Assembly: GCA_964368645.1 (NCBI GenBank)
Contig: CAYJBY010000023.1
Span: 1 to 47,465 of the forward strand
Source of the DNA: JAEDHM01 sp964368645
Lineage (GTDB): Bacteria > Bacillota > Clostridia > Christensenellales > CAG-1252
Length of the DNA stretch: 47,465 nucleotides
Reading direction: 5' to 3'
Program-made: the position numbers and the translations under genes
Part shown: positions 32,688 through 41,423 of the stretch, piece by piece
How the letters are laid out: each line of letters starts with the position of its first letter
How positions within the stretch are numbered: position 1 is the stretch's first letter
Notes under the pieces: generated by a model
Told to the model about the DNA's origin: nothing
Seen by the model: only the letters and a program-made list of their open reading frames with translations
The model's database searches: none

Positions 32688-33275
32688 ATGAAGAAGTACA
32701 CGAAAGAAGAGCTTGCACGCAGGGACGAGCTTGTCCGACTGGCGAAGACAGACAAGTCCTGTCTTAACGCTCTGTTGGAAGAGTTTTACAAAGAATTTAG
32801 CGTTTGGACCCACGGCTACAAGGTCAACGGTTACGACAAGGACGACTTTTATCAGGAGGGTGCGCGCGCTTTTTGCAACGCGGTGCTGACCTACGATCCC
32901 GAAAAACAGGCAAGCTTCAACACCTACGTGATAGCCTGTATCCGCAACCGTATGAAGGATTTATTAAAGCAGGGCGGCGTCAACAAGCCCCAAACCTTTA
33001 GCTTAGACGACGATGACGAAAGCCGCAATTACCACGAGGTAATAGCTTCGGAAGCGCTTACCCCCGAGGAAAAGCTGCTGGAAGCGGAGGACAGGGAGGA
33101 AAAGTTCCATCTTTTGAAGGAAAGACTTTCCGCTTTCGAGTACGAGGTGTTTTTACTTCACTACGAGGGCTATAATTATGAACAGATTGCGGAGCTTTTA
33201 AGCCGCAAAAAGCCTGTCACCAAAAAACAGGTTGACAACGCGTTACAGCGCATCAAATTAAAGTGTAAGGGCTAG
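32688..33275 (+). CDS. RNA polymerase sigma factor, SigH-like
   Basis: The 195-residue sigma-70 family protein has region 2 (DDFYQEGARAFCNAVLTYDPEKQASFNTYVI without the long region 1) and region 4 near the C terminus (YEVFLLHYEGYNYEQIAELL, then KKQVDNALQRIKLK). The NALQRIK ending and the place after rlmB match Bacillus SigH, which drives early stationary-phase and sporulation genes. Whether this organism sporulates cannot be told from the window. It starts 3 bp after rlmB. Confidence 0.85.
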   Translation: MKKYTKEELARRDELVRLAKTDKSCLNALLEEFYKEFSVWTHGYKVNGYDKDDFYQEGARAFCNAVLTYDPEKQASFNTYVIACIRNRMKDLLKQGGVNKPQTFSLDDDDESRNYHEVIASEALTPEEKLLEAEDREEKFHLLKERLSAFEYEVFLLHYEGYNYEQIAELLSRKKPVTKKQVDNALQRIKLKCKG

Positions 33276-33278
33276 GAT

Positions 33279-35714
33279 ATGGACAGCGAGTTTTCTAATC
33301 AAGGGCTAACCTCTCAGCAGGTGGCCGAACGAGTTGCAAAGGGACAGGTCAACGGCAAAACCGACCTGCCAACCAAAAGCGTCGGGCAGATACTTTGTTC
33401 CAACTTTTTTCAGTTATTCAACCTGCTTAATTTGGCGTTGGTGATATTGGTATGCACCTTGGGCAATTCTCCTCTGGAGGCAGGCTTTGCACTGCCTGCC
33501 GCGCTTAACCTTATTCTGGGTATAGTGCAGGAATTAAGAGCCAAGCATACGGTGGAAAAGCTTTCTCTTATCCACGCTATCAAGGTAACCGCTCTGCGAG
33601 ACGGCCATACCTCGGAGATTTCCGTTCACGAGATTGTGCTTGACGATATTATCCTTTTGGAAGCCGGCAAGCAGGTCTGCGCGGACTGCGAGGTGTTGGA
33701 AGGCAGCGGCGAGGTCAACGAATCCCTGCTGACAGGCGAATCCGATCCTGTGGTAAAGCACCCCGGCGACAAGCTGATGTCGGGCAGTTTTATAATCGGC
33801 GGCAAAATCGCGGCAAAGGTGACTGCGGTGGGTATGGACAGTTACGCCAACAAGATAAGCTCAGGCGCACGTTATATCAAGCAGACTAACAGCGAAATCG
33901 TCCGCAGTATGAAAGCGGTTATCAAGATAATGTCCATAATCGTAGTACCTTTAGGCGTATTACTGTTTTTGAAAGAGTATTTTGTCAGCGGCGTGGATAT
34001 GGCGGATTCCACCGTCAAGATGGTGGCGTCGATGTCCAGTATGATACCGCAGGGCTTGGTGGCGTTGATATCCACGGTTTTCGCGATAGGCGTAATCAGA
34101 CTGTCGCGGCACAAGACCTTAGCTCAGGATTTGTATTGTATCGAAACCCTAGCGCGTGTGGACGTGCTTTGTCTTGACAAGACGGGTACGATTACCGAGG
34201 GCAGTATGCAGGTCAACGGTATCGTTCCGAAAAACGACATAAGTCAAGAGGATATTGACGGCGCACTTACCGCGTTGGTCAATTTGCTTCCCGATAACAA
34301 CCCCACCTACAACGCAATTAAGGAGCGTTATAAGGACGCGACTACGGATTTAAGCCCTAGCTTTGTGGTTCCTTTTTCCTCCGCAAGAAAGTGGAGCGGC
34401 ATCGCTCTGGGGGAAAAGGGCAGTTACGTAATGGGTGCGCCCGAATTCGTTTGCCGCGAGTTGGCGGCGGTTTATAAGGAAGAAATCGAGGGCTACGCCG
34501 TGGACGGCGAGCGCGTATTGGTACTGGTTAGGTCGCAGGAAGCTATGACCGACAGCGTATTGCCCGATAATCTTGAAATAATGGCTTTGATTTTAATCGG
34601 CGACAAAATCCGCGCGGAGGCACCCTCCACCTTGAAGTATTTTGCCGACGAGGGCGTGGATATTCGTATCATTTCAGGGGATAACTCCGTTACGGTATCG
34701 GCAATAGCGCGTAAGGCAGGACTTACGAAATGCGAGTACGTGGATATGTCCACCGTGCAAACGGACGAGGAGCTTATAGCCGCCTCCAGAGAATACAAGG
34801 TTTTCGGCAGAGTAACCCCCGACCAAAAGCTCAAGCTGGTTAAGGCGCTACACGGAGATAAGCATACAGTGGCAATGACGGGCGACGGCGTAAACGACGT
34901 TTTGGCTCTTAAGGAAGCGGACTGCTCAATCGCTATGGCGGCAGGCAGTGACGCGGCGCGTAACGTGGCGCAGTTGGTACTTTTGGATAACAACTTCGCA
35001 AGTATGCCGCGTATATTGGCGGAAGGTCGCCGTTCTATCAACAACCTTACCCGTTCGGCGAGCTTGTTTTTGGTGAAAACGCTGTACGCTACGCTTTTGA
35101 CCTTGATATTTATGATACCTTCGATTACCTATCCGTTCTCGCCGCGTAACCTAACCCTTGCAGGTATGGTGACTATCGGCGTGCCGGGCGTTTTGCTTGC
35201 GCTGGAACCCAACAACGACGTGGTTAAGGGGAGTTTTCTGCCTAACGTACTGTCGAAGGCTTTGCCGGGGGCAATTTCAATCGCTATCAATATGATTATT
35301 TTGCAGGTGCTTAACGCAATCCTGCCTGCCGGTTCGCCGGAACAGCTTAGCACCGTTTCGGTGGTGGTTTTGACCTTCAGCGCATTCGGCGTATTGGCGC
35401 AGGCGTGCCGTCCTTTCACCAAAATCCATTGCGCCGTGTTCTTCGGCTGTGTGGCGTTATTCTTCCTCTGCTGGGGCGTGTGCCACGTGGATTTGCCGAT
35501 ACTGGGCTACAACTTCTTCGTTATGACTCCCATATACGCGATTACCAAGAATATGTGGATTCTGATGGCTACGCTGGTGGTACTGGGCGTGGGGTTAATC
35601 GTATTGCTCAACTGGTCGTTCGGCAGGTACGTAGCCACCCACGACTTGAGTTTCTTGAACAACATTAACAATATCAACAAGCCTAAAAGGAAATTACCGT
35701 GGAAAAAGAACTGA
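33279..35714 (+). CDS. Cation-transporting P-type ATPase, CtpE-like
   Basis: The 811-residue pump has TGES (152-155), the phosphorylation motif DKTGT with D300, GDGVND (535-540) and about eight to ten membrane segments. The membrane motif reads IPQGL (256-260), not PEGL; PQGL is a mark of the CtpE-like group, for which calcium import has been reported in mycobacteria. Calcium as the substrate is therefore a guess. It starts 3 bp after the sigma gene and its 3' end overlaps malQ by 16 bp, so it belongs to the same transcript. Confidence 0.88.
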   Translation: MDSEFSNQGLTSQQVAERVAKGQVNGKTDLPTKSVGQILCSNFFQLFNLLNLALVILVCTLGNSPLEAGFALPAALNLILGIVQELRAKHTVEKLSLIHAIKVTALRDGHTSEISVHEIVLDDIILLEAGKQVCADCEVLEGSGEVNESLLTGESDPVVKHPGDKLMSGSFIIGGKIAAKVTAVGMDSYANKISSGARYIKQTNSEIVRSMKAVIKIMSIIVVPLGVLLFLKEYFVSGVDMADSTVKMVASMSSMIPQGLVALISTVFAIGVIRLSRHKTLAQDLYCIETLARVDVLCLDKTGTITEGSMQVNGIVPKNDISQEDIDGALTALVNLLPDNNPTYNAIKERYKDATTDLSPSFVVPFSSARKWSGIALGEKGSYVMGAPEFVCRELAAVYKEEIEGYAVDGERVLVLVRSQEAMTDSVLPDNLEIMALILIGDKIRAEAPSTLKYFADEGVDIRIISGDNSVTVSAIARKAGLTKCEYVDMSTVQTDEELIAASREYKVFGRVTPDQKLKLVKALHGDKHTVAMTGDGVNDVLALKEADCSIAMAAGSDAARNVAQLVLLDNNFASMPRILAEGRRSINNLTRSASLFLVKTLYATLLTLIFMIPSITYPFSPRNLTLAGMVTIGVPGVLLALEPNNDVVKGSFLPNVLSKALPGAISIAINMIILQVLNAILPAGSPEQLSTVSVVVLTFSAFGVLAQACRPFTKIHCAVFFGCVALFFLCWGVCHVDLPILGYNFFVMTPIYAITKNMWILMATLVVLGVGLIVLLNWSFGRYVATHDLSFLNNINNINKPKRKLPWKKN

Positions 35715-37117
35715 AAAGACGGGGCGTTTTGCTCCATTTTACCTCTCTAAGAGGTGGCAACGGCGTCGGCGGTTTCGGAAAGGAAGCCTACGACTTCGTG
35801 GATTTTTTAGCCGCACAGGGGCTGACTCTCTGGCAGTTTTTGCCGATTTTCCCCTTAGGCGGCGGCATTTCCCCCTACCAAAGCGTATCCGCTTTTGCCA
35901 TAGAGCCGAGATTTTTGGATTTGACGGAGCTGGCGGATAAGGGCTTGCTGACCGAGGCGGAGCTTAACGAAAATAAGCCCTGCGACGGTGAATGCGCTCT
36001 GTATGAGGAGAGCTTTGCCTACGTTGACAGATTGACTCGGTTGGCTTTCGGACGGATAAGCGCCCAAGAGCTTGACTGCGTTCGAGCCTTCGGAGCAAGC
36101 CGCAAGCAGGTAGAGGAGTATTGCCGATTCGCCGCGCTGAAACAGCAAAACGGCGGCGTGGAATGGCAGGAATGGACGATTAGAGAGGTTGACGAAAAGG
36201 AATATTTATATCAGCTTTTCGTACAGAGCTATCTTTTTAAGCAGTACGCCGCGTTGAAGAGTTACGCCAACAGCCGCGGAGTTTCCCTCGTTGGCGATAT
36301 TCCCGTGTACGTTTCCTCGGATTCCGCCGACGTTTGGGCTTCGCCTAAGCAGTTTTTACTGGACGGCGACAATTATCCTCTTTTGAAATCAGGCGTTCCC
36401 CCCGACTGCTTTTCCGCAACAGGTCAGCTTTGGGGCAACCCCGTCTATGATTACGGCGTAATGCGCCGTGACGGATATAATTGGTGGAAAACCAGATTGG
36501 AGCACGCGGTCACTCTTTTCGACACCGTGCGCATAGACCATTTCCGCGCGTTCTCCGCTTGGTGGGGAGTGTACGGCGAAACGGCGGTTTTCGGCAAGTG
36601 GCATAGGGGCGCGGGGCAGGCGTTGTTCTCCGCATTGAAGCTCAATCCCGACAGCGTAATCGCGGAGGATTTGGGAATAATTACCCCTGCCGTCAAAAAA
36701 CTTGCCGCCGATAACGGTTTCAGAGGTATGAAGGTTTTGCAATTCGCTTTCGGAGAGCGGAACAAAAGGCACAAATATCTGCCCCACAATTATCCCACGC
36801 GGTGCGTTGCTTATACAGGCACCCACGATAACGACACGTTGGTGGGCTTCTGCCGAAAGGGTGGCGCGGAGGTGGATAACGCGTTGTGGTACTACGGACT
36901 TGACGACGGGGAAAAACTGCCGATTGTGATGCTTAAGGACGTTTTTTGCAGTAAAGCCGATACGGCGGTAATTCCTATGCAGGACTTACTTATGCAGGGC
37001 TCGGAGGCTAGAATGAACACGCCTGCCACGGTGGAGGGAAACTGGCTTTACCGTATGCCCGAGCCTAAACAAAGCTACGAAAAGGCGGCGGCTACGTTGG
37101 CGTTATTGCGAGAGTAA
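35699..37117 (+). CDS. malQ: 4-alpha-glucanotransferase (amylomaltase, GH77)
   Basis: The 472-residue enzyme transfers alpha-1,4-glucan segments between oligosaccharides. GH77 motifs are visible: LWQFLPIFPLGGGISPYQS near the start, GDIPVYVSSDSADVW (199-213), the nucleophile D280 in RIDHFR, the acid/base E323 in AEDLG, and GTHDNDT (374-380). The GTG start at 35699 follows AAAGGAA inside the end of the ATPase gene. No other starch or glycogen gene is adjacent. Confidence 0.93.
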   Translation: MEKELKRRGVLLHFTSLRGGNGVGGFGKEAYDFVDFLAAQGLTLWQFLPIFPLGGGISPYQSVSAFAIEPRFLDLTELADKGLLTEAELNENKPCDGECALYEESFAYVDRLTRLAFGRISAQELDCVRAFGASRKQVEEYCRFAALKQQNGGVEWQEWTIREVDEKEYLYQLFVQSYLFKQYAALKSYANSRGVSLVGDIPVYVSSDSADVWASPKQFLLDGDNYPLLKSGVPPDCFSATGQLWGNPVYDYGVMRRDGYNWWKTRLEHAVTLFDTVRIDHFRAFSAWWGVYGETAVFGKWHRGAGQALFSALKLNPDSVIAEDLGIITPAVKKLAADNGFRGMKVLQFAFGERNKRHKYLPHNYPTRCVAYTGTHDNDTLVGFCRKGGAEVDNALWYYGLDDGEKLPIVMLKDVFCSKADTAVIPMQDLLMQGSEARMNTPATVEGNWLYRMPEPKQSYEKAAATLALLRE

Positions 37118-37370
37118 AACCGCTGTCGGCATAAGGTAAGATAACCGCTGTTTGTATTAGGAGCGATAGCTGTTATCGGCACAAGGTTACGTTGCTGATT
37201 TTTGAGTGAAATCAAGAACCGCTGTCGGCATAGGATAATTGTACGGGCACAAGGTCAAGCAACCGCCGTTACAGTTAGGTAAGGTATCCTTACCAGCTTT
37301 ACCGAGAAGACGGGCAGAACAGTCGAGCAACCGCTGTCGGCAAAAGTTATAGTACGGGCGCGAGGTCAAT
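37118..37370. repeat. Spacer with dispersed 'CCGCTGTCGGCA' repeats
   Basis: AACCGCTGTCGGCA occurs at 37118, 37217 and 37329. The last two copies extend to about 45 bp each with GTACGGGC[A/G]C[A/G]AGGTCAA. A 7-bp hairpin GGTAAGG/CCTTACC lies at 37278-37294 but lacks a good T run. No gene is seen between malQ and the Nudix gene. Confidence 0.65.
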
Positions 37371-37387
37371 CGTTATAGGAGCAAGCT

Positions 37388-37933
37388 ATGGATTTAGAAG
37401 AAAAAACTTTGGAAAAGTGCTACGTTTACAAGGGCAAAATCATCAATTTGCGCCGTGACAAGGTACTTTTACCCAACGGCAACGAGTCCTTCCGCGAGAT
37501 TGTCGAGCATAGGGGCGGAGCTTCCGTGCTGGCGGTTGACGGCGAGGAAAACGTGTATCTTGTTTCACAATTCAGGTACCCTTACGGCGAAGTCGTGCAG
37601 GAGATTCCCGCAGGTAAGCTGGAGCCTAACGAGGAGCCGTCCTTTTGCGCTTTGAGGGAACTGGAAGAGGAAACGGGACTTAAGGCGGAAAAGCTTACCG
37701 ACTACGGCGTGCTGTATCCCACTCCGGGCTACACCAACGAAAGACTGTACGTTTTTTTGGCGACGGACTTTACAAAAACCTCCACCCATTTGGACGCGGA
37801 CGAATTTATCAATATCGAAAAAGTACCCTTGCAGGAGGCTTACGGCAGAATACAGCGCGGCGAAATCAAGGATGCAAAGACGGTGTATGCCATCACGCGT
37901 TATCTGTTGGAAAAGCACCGCCGCGAGGATTGA
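37388..37933 (+). CDS. Nudix hydrolase, ADP-ribose pyrophosphatase type
   Basis: The 181-residue product has a full Nudix box at residues 76-98 (G-x5-E-x7-REL-x-EETGL), preceded by the VVQEIPAGKLE segment and followed about 16 residues later by the YPTPGYTNERLYVFLA element found in ADP-ribose hydrolases of the NudF group. It would convert ADP-ribose to AMP and ribose 5-phosphate. TAGGAGC precedes the ATG. Confidence 0.88.
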   Translation: MDLEEKTLEKCYVYKGKIINLRRDKVLLPNGNESFREIVEHRGGASVLAVDGEENVYLVSQFRYPYGEVVQEIPAGKLEPNEEPSFCALRELEEETGLKAEKLTDYGVLYPTPGYTNERLYVFLATDFTKTSTHLDADEFINIEKVPLQEAYGRIQRGEIKDAKTVYAITRYLLEKHRRED

Positions 37934-37937
37934 TTTT

Positions 37938-38032
37938 TATAGGGCAGTCCTTTCATAGCGTTATCCTTTCATAGAGAACTCCTTTTATAGGACGATTCTT
38001 TTCATAGGGTTGATTTATAGATAATTGCACTG
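37938..38032. repeat. Short degenerate tandem repeats
   Basis: Five or six units of 14-18 bp centred on [T/C]CCTTT[C/T]ATAG follow the Nudix stop (37940-38020). They carry no open frame. The significance is unknown. Confidence 0.55.
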
Positions 38033-38082
38033 ACCGCGCCCGAGAGGTAATATCGCGGTGGAGCGGATTTCGGTTAGTAGGG

Positions 38083-38112
38083 AATATACGTTAATAGGCG
38101 TATATTTTTTTT
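38083..38112 (+). terminator. Probable AT-rich terminator
   Basis: AATATACG (38083-38090) pairs with CGTATATT (38099-38106) and runs into a stretch of T. It could end transcription from the Nudix gene before the lipoprotein gene. Confidence 0.6.
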
Positions 38113-38154
38113 ATTGCCGTCCATAATCGGGTAGAAAACCAAGGGAGGTGAATT

Positions 38155-39381
38155 ATGCGAAAAATCAAAATCATAGCGGCGGTGACCATCGCTGCGCTGT
38201 GCTTAACGCTTTGCTTTGTGGGCTGTAAAAAAACCGACAAAATCACAGACGGTGAAAGTACGGCGGAAAGCGTAAAGCTGGACGTGGATTATGCCGTAGC
38301 CGCCAAGGGCAAAAGCTTTACCTTAACGGCAACGGTGACAAAGAGCGGCACCGCGGCGAAGAGCGGCGAAAGTGCTGCCGACGGAGCGACCGAAGGCACT
38401 ACTCAGGACTTAAAGGTAGAATGGTCGTCCGATGACGAAACCATCGTCACAGTAACCGAGGGCGGAGTTTGTAACGCTGTAAAGTGCGGCGAAACCACCG
38501 TTAAGGCAAAAGCAGGCGGCAAGGAAGCGGAATGTAAGATAACTGTTGCCGATCTGGTGGTGGAACAGCCTGCGCCTTCGGCGGCAGGAGAATCTGCGGC
38601 AACCGCAGGCGAGGGTACGAGCGGCGCGGAGCAGGGCGGCGCGGAACAGGGCGGCGGTGCCGAGCAACAACAGCCTGTTTATAAGGCGTTTGCTGACGCT
38701 GACAAGACCTTTGCCACCATAGCAACCGCTATCACGGCGGCGACGGAAGGGCAGACCGTGGCTGTAATGCCTGGAGCTTACGGCGAGGTTCTGACAGTGA
38801 ACAAAAGCATTAGCCTGATAGGCGTAGGCGCACCGTCTTTGACGTCCTTGTCCTTCAACAAGGAAAGCGGAACTATCAGCCTGAAAGGTCTTGACTTCAA
38901 GGGCACCGCTTATCCCGTCACGGGGGAAGCAACCCTTCTTATCGGGCAGAAGGCAACCGCAACCGTCACCGAGTGCCAATTCACGATTACCACCGAGGAG
39001 CAATTAGCAGGCGGTTACGCGATTTTGGCGGATAAGGAAAGCGTAAAGCTGGATATTCAGAAGAATACCATTCAGAATTACCGTTACGGTATTTACGTTC
39101 AGCCCACGCCCGGTGATGTGAAAATCAAGGAAAACACCCTGTCCAATCTGAAAATCGGCATAGGCATCGATATAAGACAGCCCAACGCCACGCCTGCCGC
39201 CAACTATCCCACCAAGGGCGAAATCACGGAAAATAAGTTTAACGAAACGGAAACCAAAACCCAGTTTTTGTATATCGGCGAAACCTACGACGGCGACTTT
39301 GACTTTGCAGACCACGAAAGCGCACAAGAGGGCGGCGAGGGTACGGGCGGCGAATCCGCCAACCAAGGACTTCTGGAATAG
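38155..39381 (+). CDS. Predicted lipoprotein with Ig-like and parallel beta-helix-like domains
   Basis: The 408-residue product has a lipoprotein signal (FVGCKK, lipid cysteine at residue 24). A BIG2-like domain follows at about 35-135 (LKVEWSSDDETIVTVTEGG, CGETTVKAKAGG), then a Gly/Glu/Gln-rich linker (GAEQGGAEQGGGAEQQQ), then a repeat-rich segment from about 180 (AVMPGAYGEVLTVNKSISLIG, KNTIQNYRYGIYV, KENTLSNLKIGIGI) that looks like a right-handed beta helix. It may bind or process polysaccharide at the cell surface, but no catalytic residue can be assigned. GGGAGGTGA precedes the ATG. Confidence 0.8.
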   Translation: MRKIKIIAAVTIAALCLTLCFVGCKKTDKITDGESTAESVKLDVDYAVAAKGKSFTLTATVTKSGTAAKSGESAADGATEGTTQDLKVEWSSDDETIVTVTEGGVCNAVKCGETTVKAKAGGKEAECKITVADLVVEQPAPSAAGESAATAGEGTSGAEQGGAEQGGGAEQQQPVYKAFADADKTFATIATAITAATEGQTVAVMPGAYGEVLTVNKSISLIGVGAPSLTSLSFNKESGTISLKGLDFKGTAYPVTGEATLLIGQKATATVTECQFTITTEEQLAGGYAILADKESVKLDIQKNTIQNYRYGIYVQPTPGDVKIKENTLSNLKIGIGIDIRQPNATPAANYPTKGEITENKFNETETKTQFLYIGETYDGDFDFADHESAQEGGEGTGGESANQGLLE

Positions 39382-39418
39382 AAGCGTAGTAATCCGTTGA
39401 CACGGAAAAATCAAAAAT

Positions 39419-39630
39419 CGGAATAAAAAACCGAAACGAGCAATAGCGGAATCGGAAAATCGAAATAAAAAACCGAAATACGCAATAGCGGAATAAAAAC
39501 CGAAATCGCAGAATAACCGAATCGGAAAATCGGAATAAAAACCAAAACGCAGGATAGCGAAAAAACCGAAATCGCAATAGCGGAATCGGAAAAGCGGAAT
39601 CAGAAAAGCCGAAACGCGCAATAAAAGCGG
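39419..39630. repeat. Degenerate tandem array
   Basis: About six units of 30-42 bp are built from the words CGGAATAAAAACC, GAAA[T/A]CG and CAATAGCGGAATCGG. The array is strongly purine-rich on the plus strand. Open frames on the minus strand here read as F-R-F/F-G-F rich repeats and are most likely artefacts of the repeat composition. Confidence 0.75.
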
Positions 39631-39903
39631 AAACCGTTAAAAAAATAACGGATACACCCTTTTAGAAAAAAAGGCGGCGGAGAACGCCGCGCCGCAACTC
39701 TAACGCGAAGCGTTGACCGACCGCAATCTGCGGCAAAGAGCCTGACCTACGAGCGGAATCTCCGACGGGCAGGCTTTTTTTGCGCGGAACGAGGGAAAGT
39801 CGACTTTGTCTAACGGTATTTATCGACGAAGTGGATCGTTGCTTTTGCGCAAATCGTGACGGAGAACAAAAACGCCGTTTTGCGGTAAAAGGGGCAAATG
39901 AGG
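39631..39903 (+). other. Non-coding spacer with a GC-rich hairpin
   Basis: GCGGCG (39674-39679) pairs with CGCCGC (39685-39690). Apart from this and the terminator at 39739, nothing is recognised before the Lrp promoter. Confidence 0.45.
39739..39781 (+). terminator. Intrinsic terminator
   Basis: AGCCTG (39739-39744) pairs with CAGGCT (39770-39775) across a long loop and is followed by seven T. It probably ends the lipoprotein transcript that passes through the tandem array. Confidence 0.7.
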
Positions 39904-39932
39904 TTTACATTCAACGGCAAAAGTGCTAGAAT
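39904..39932 (+). promoter_or_regulatory. Promoter of the Lrp/AsnC gene
   Basis: TTTACA (39904-39909) and TAGAAT (39927-39932) are 17 bp apart. The ATG at 39961 follows 28 bp later. The promoter rules out the longer in-frame start at 39898. Confidence 0.7.
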
Positions 39933-39960
39933 AGGGGCTATAAAAAGGCAAAGGTGCTTT

Positions 39961-40434
39961 ATGGATAACATTGATAACAAGATTTTGCATTGTTTGGCAA
40001 AGAACGCCAGAATGAATTCCTCCGATATCGCCAAAAAGGTGAAGCTGTCCACGTCTGCGGTCATCGAGCGTATCAAAAAACTGGAAAGCAGCGGTACGAT
40101 TTTAGGCTATATAGCGGTTGTCAATCCCGCGAAGCTCAACAAGGACGTTATCGCAATGATGAACGTGGCTATCGACCACCCGAAGTATAACGACGGTTTC
40201 GTGGCGGCGGTTGCCAAGAATCCTCACATTACCGAATGTATGTATATTGCAGGAGATTTTGACTACCTGCTTAAGGTTTTAACCGACAATACCAAGACCT
40301 TGGAGGAAGTCCTCAACGAGATTAAGGGTATCGAGGGCGTCAGCAAGACGAAAACCAGCATAGTTTTGAGCAGTCCCAAGCACGAGTATTCCATACCTGT
40401 GAAAAAACCGTCCAAGTCCGAAGCGGACGTTTGA
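39961..40434 (+). CDS. Lrp/AsnC family transcriptional regulator
   Basis: The 157-residue product has the N-terminal helix-turn-helix of this family (MDNIDNKILHCLAKNARMNS, SDIAKKVKLSTSAVIERIKKLESSG) and the C-terminal RAM effector domain (TECMYIAGDFDYLLKVL). Such proteins sense amino acids or related small molecules. AAAGGTG lies before the ATG. It sits directly upstream of the DUF5058/membrane/glycosidase operon, whose promoter carries an inverted repeat, and may regulate it. Confidence 0.9.
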   Translation: MDNIDNKILHCLAKNARMNSSDIAKKVKLSTSAVIERIKKLESSGTILGYIAVVNPAKLNKDVIAMMNVAIDHPKYNDGFVAAVAKNPHITECMYIAGDFDYLLKVLTDNTKTLEEVLNEIKGIEGVSKTKTSIVLSSPKHEYSIPVKKPSKSEADV

Positions 40435-40521
40435 GCTTAGGCGCACTTTTATCCCTCTGACTGCCGCGGCGAATAACGAGTTTTGCGGCAAAAATCCGCT
40501 CCTTTAATTTCAAGTTACCTA

Positions 40522-40550
40522 TTGCGGCTAATTCCCTTATATGTTATAAT
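40522..40550 (+). promoter_or_regulatory. Promoter of the DUF5058 operon
   Basis: TTGCGG (40522-40527) and TATAAT (40545-40550) are 17 bp apart. The -10 box lies inside a perfect inverted repeat (40533-40558), so a protein bound there would block RNA polymerase. Confidence 0.65.
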
Positions 40551-40566
40551 ATAAGGGATTTTTTAT
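40533..40566 (+). promoter_or_regulatory. Perfect inverted repeat over the -10 box; operator and/or terminator
   Basis: TCCCTTATAT (40533-40542) and ATATAAGGGA (40549-40558) are exact 10-bp arms around GTTATA, followed by a run of T. The T run fits an intrinsic terminator for the Lrp/AsnC gene; the overlap with the downstream promoter fits an operator. Both functions could coexist. Confidence 0.65.
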
Positions 40567-40580
40567 TTGGAGGACGAATT

Positions 40581-41423
40581 TTGCATATTTTACTTTCCGC
40601 AGAAAATGCAGAAGCCGTTGGCGGTTCGGTTAAGAACATAATGCTGGCAGTCGCCGGCATAATCGCAGCGATTGTTATCGTTATAAGCTGTTTTTTTCTC
40701 TTTAAGGCAATCAGGCGCGGCAGAGCGCTGGGAATGGATAAGAAGGTAATCAAGGGTACTATACTCAACAGTGCCGTTTTTTCCATCGCGCCCTCTATCC
40801 CTATAGTCGTAGGCGTGGCTATTCTAAGCACCGTGCTTATGGACGTTTTGGGTATTCCTTGGATAAGACTTACCGTAATCGGAGCCTTGCAATACGAGGT
40901 GTCCGCGGCGCAGCTCGCCAACAACGGCGAGACTATTGCTACCGTTGGACAGCTTGCGGCGGTGTTCGTGGTTATGACCTTTGCTATTCTGGGCGGCCCT
41001 GTGTTTAACGTGGCTTTGTTCGGCAAGTATCAGGGCAAGCTGTCCGACTTGAGAGTCAAGAACAAAAAACTTCTTGATACCATATCAGGCGCACTGCTGG
41101 GCGGTATGCTGGCGGCGATTATCGCCTACCTTATAGTATCGGGTGCGTATTCCGCGATAACGGGCGTCAATGCGGTGGACTCCGCTGGCAACGTGACGAT
41201 AGGCGCGGTAACGCTGTTGACTCTGCTTTCCAGTGTGTTGATTATGGCGATTTGCGGCGTGCTGATGAAGGTCTTTAAGTGGAAATGGATGGAGAATTAC
41301 GCTTTGCCGATTACTATGATAGGCGCAATGGCGTTGGCTCTATTGTTTGCAAATATTTTCGATAAGGGCAACGCGCCCGAGGCAATAGCCCGCATTGCGG
41401 CAATGACGGAGGTGCTACTATGA
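40581..41423 (+). CDS. DUF5058 family membrane protein
   Basis: The 280-residue protein has about six to seven hydrophobic segments. It matches what I recall of DUF5058 proteins: a first membrane helix, then a charged KAIRRGRALGMDKKVIKG loop, SIAPSIPIVVGVAIL, and GIPWIRLTVIGALQYEVSAA. The function of the family is not established. The TTG start at 40581 is supported by GGAGGA 6 bp before it. The gene overlaps the next membrane protein by 4 bp (ATGA), so the two are probably subunits of one membrane complex, possibly a transporter (inference). Confidence 0.75.
   Translation: MHILLSAENAEAVGGSVKNIMLAVAGIIAAIVIVISCFFLFKAIRRGRALGMDKKVIKGTILNSAVFSIAPSIPIVVGVAILSTVLMDVLGIPWIRLTVIGALQYEVSAAQLANNGETIATVGQLAAVFVVMTFAILGGPVFNVALFGKYQGKLSDLRVKNKKLLDTISGALLGGMLAAIIAYLIVSGAYSAITGVNAVDSAGNVTIGAVTLLTLLSSVLIMAICGVLMKVFKWKWMENYALPITMIGAMALALLFANIFDKGNAPEAIARIAAMTEVLL

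Noticed and set aside
39004..39621. Minus-strand frame of 205 codons with F-G-F/F-R-F repeats
   Set aside because: It is opposite the end of the lipoprotein gene and the tandem array; the peptide pattern follows from the DNA repeats, and no ribosome-binding site or known family is seen.
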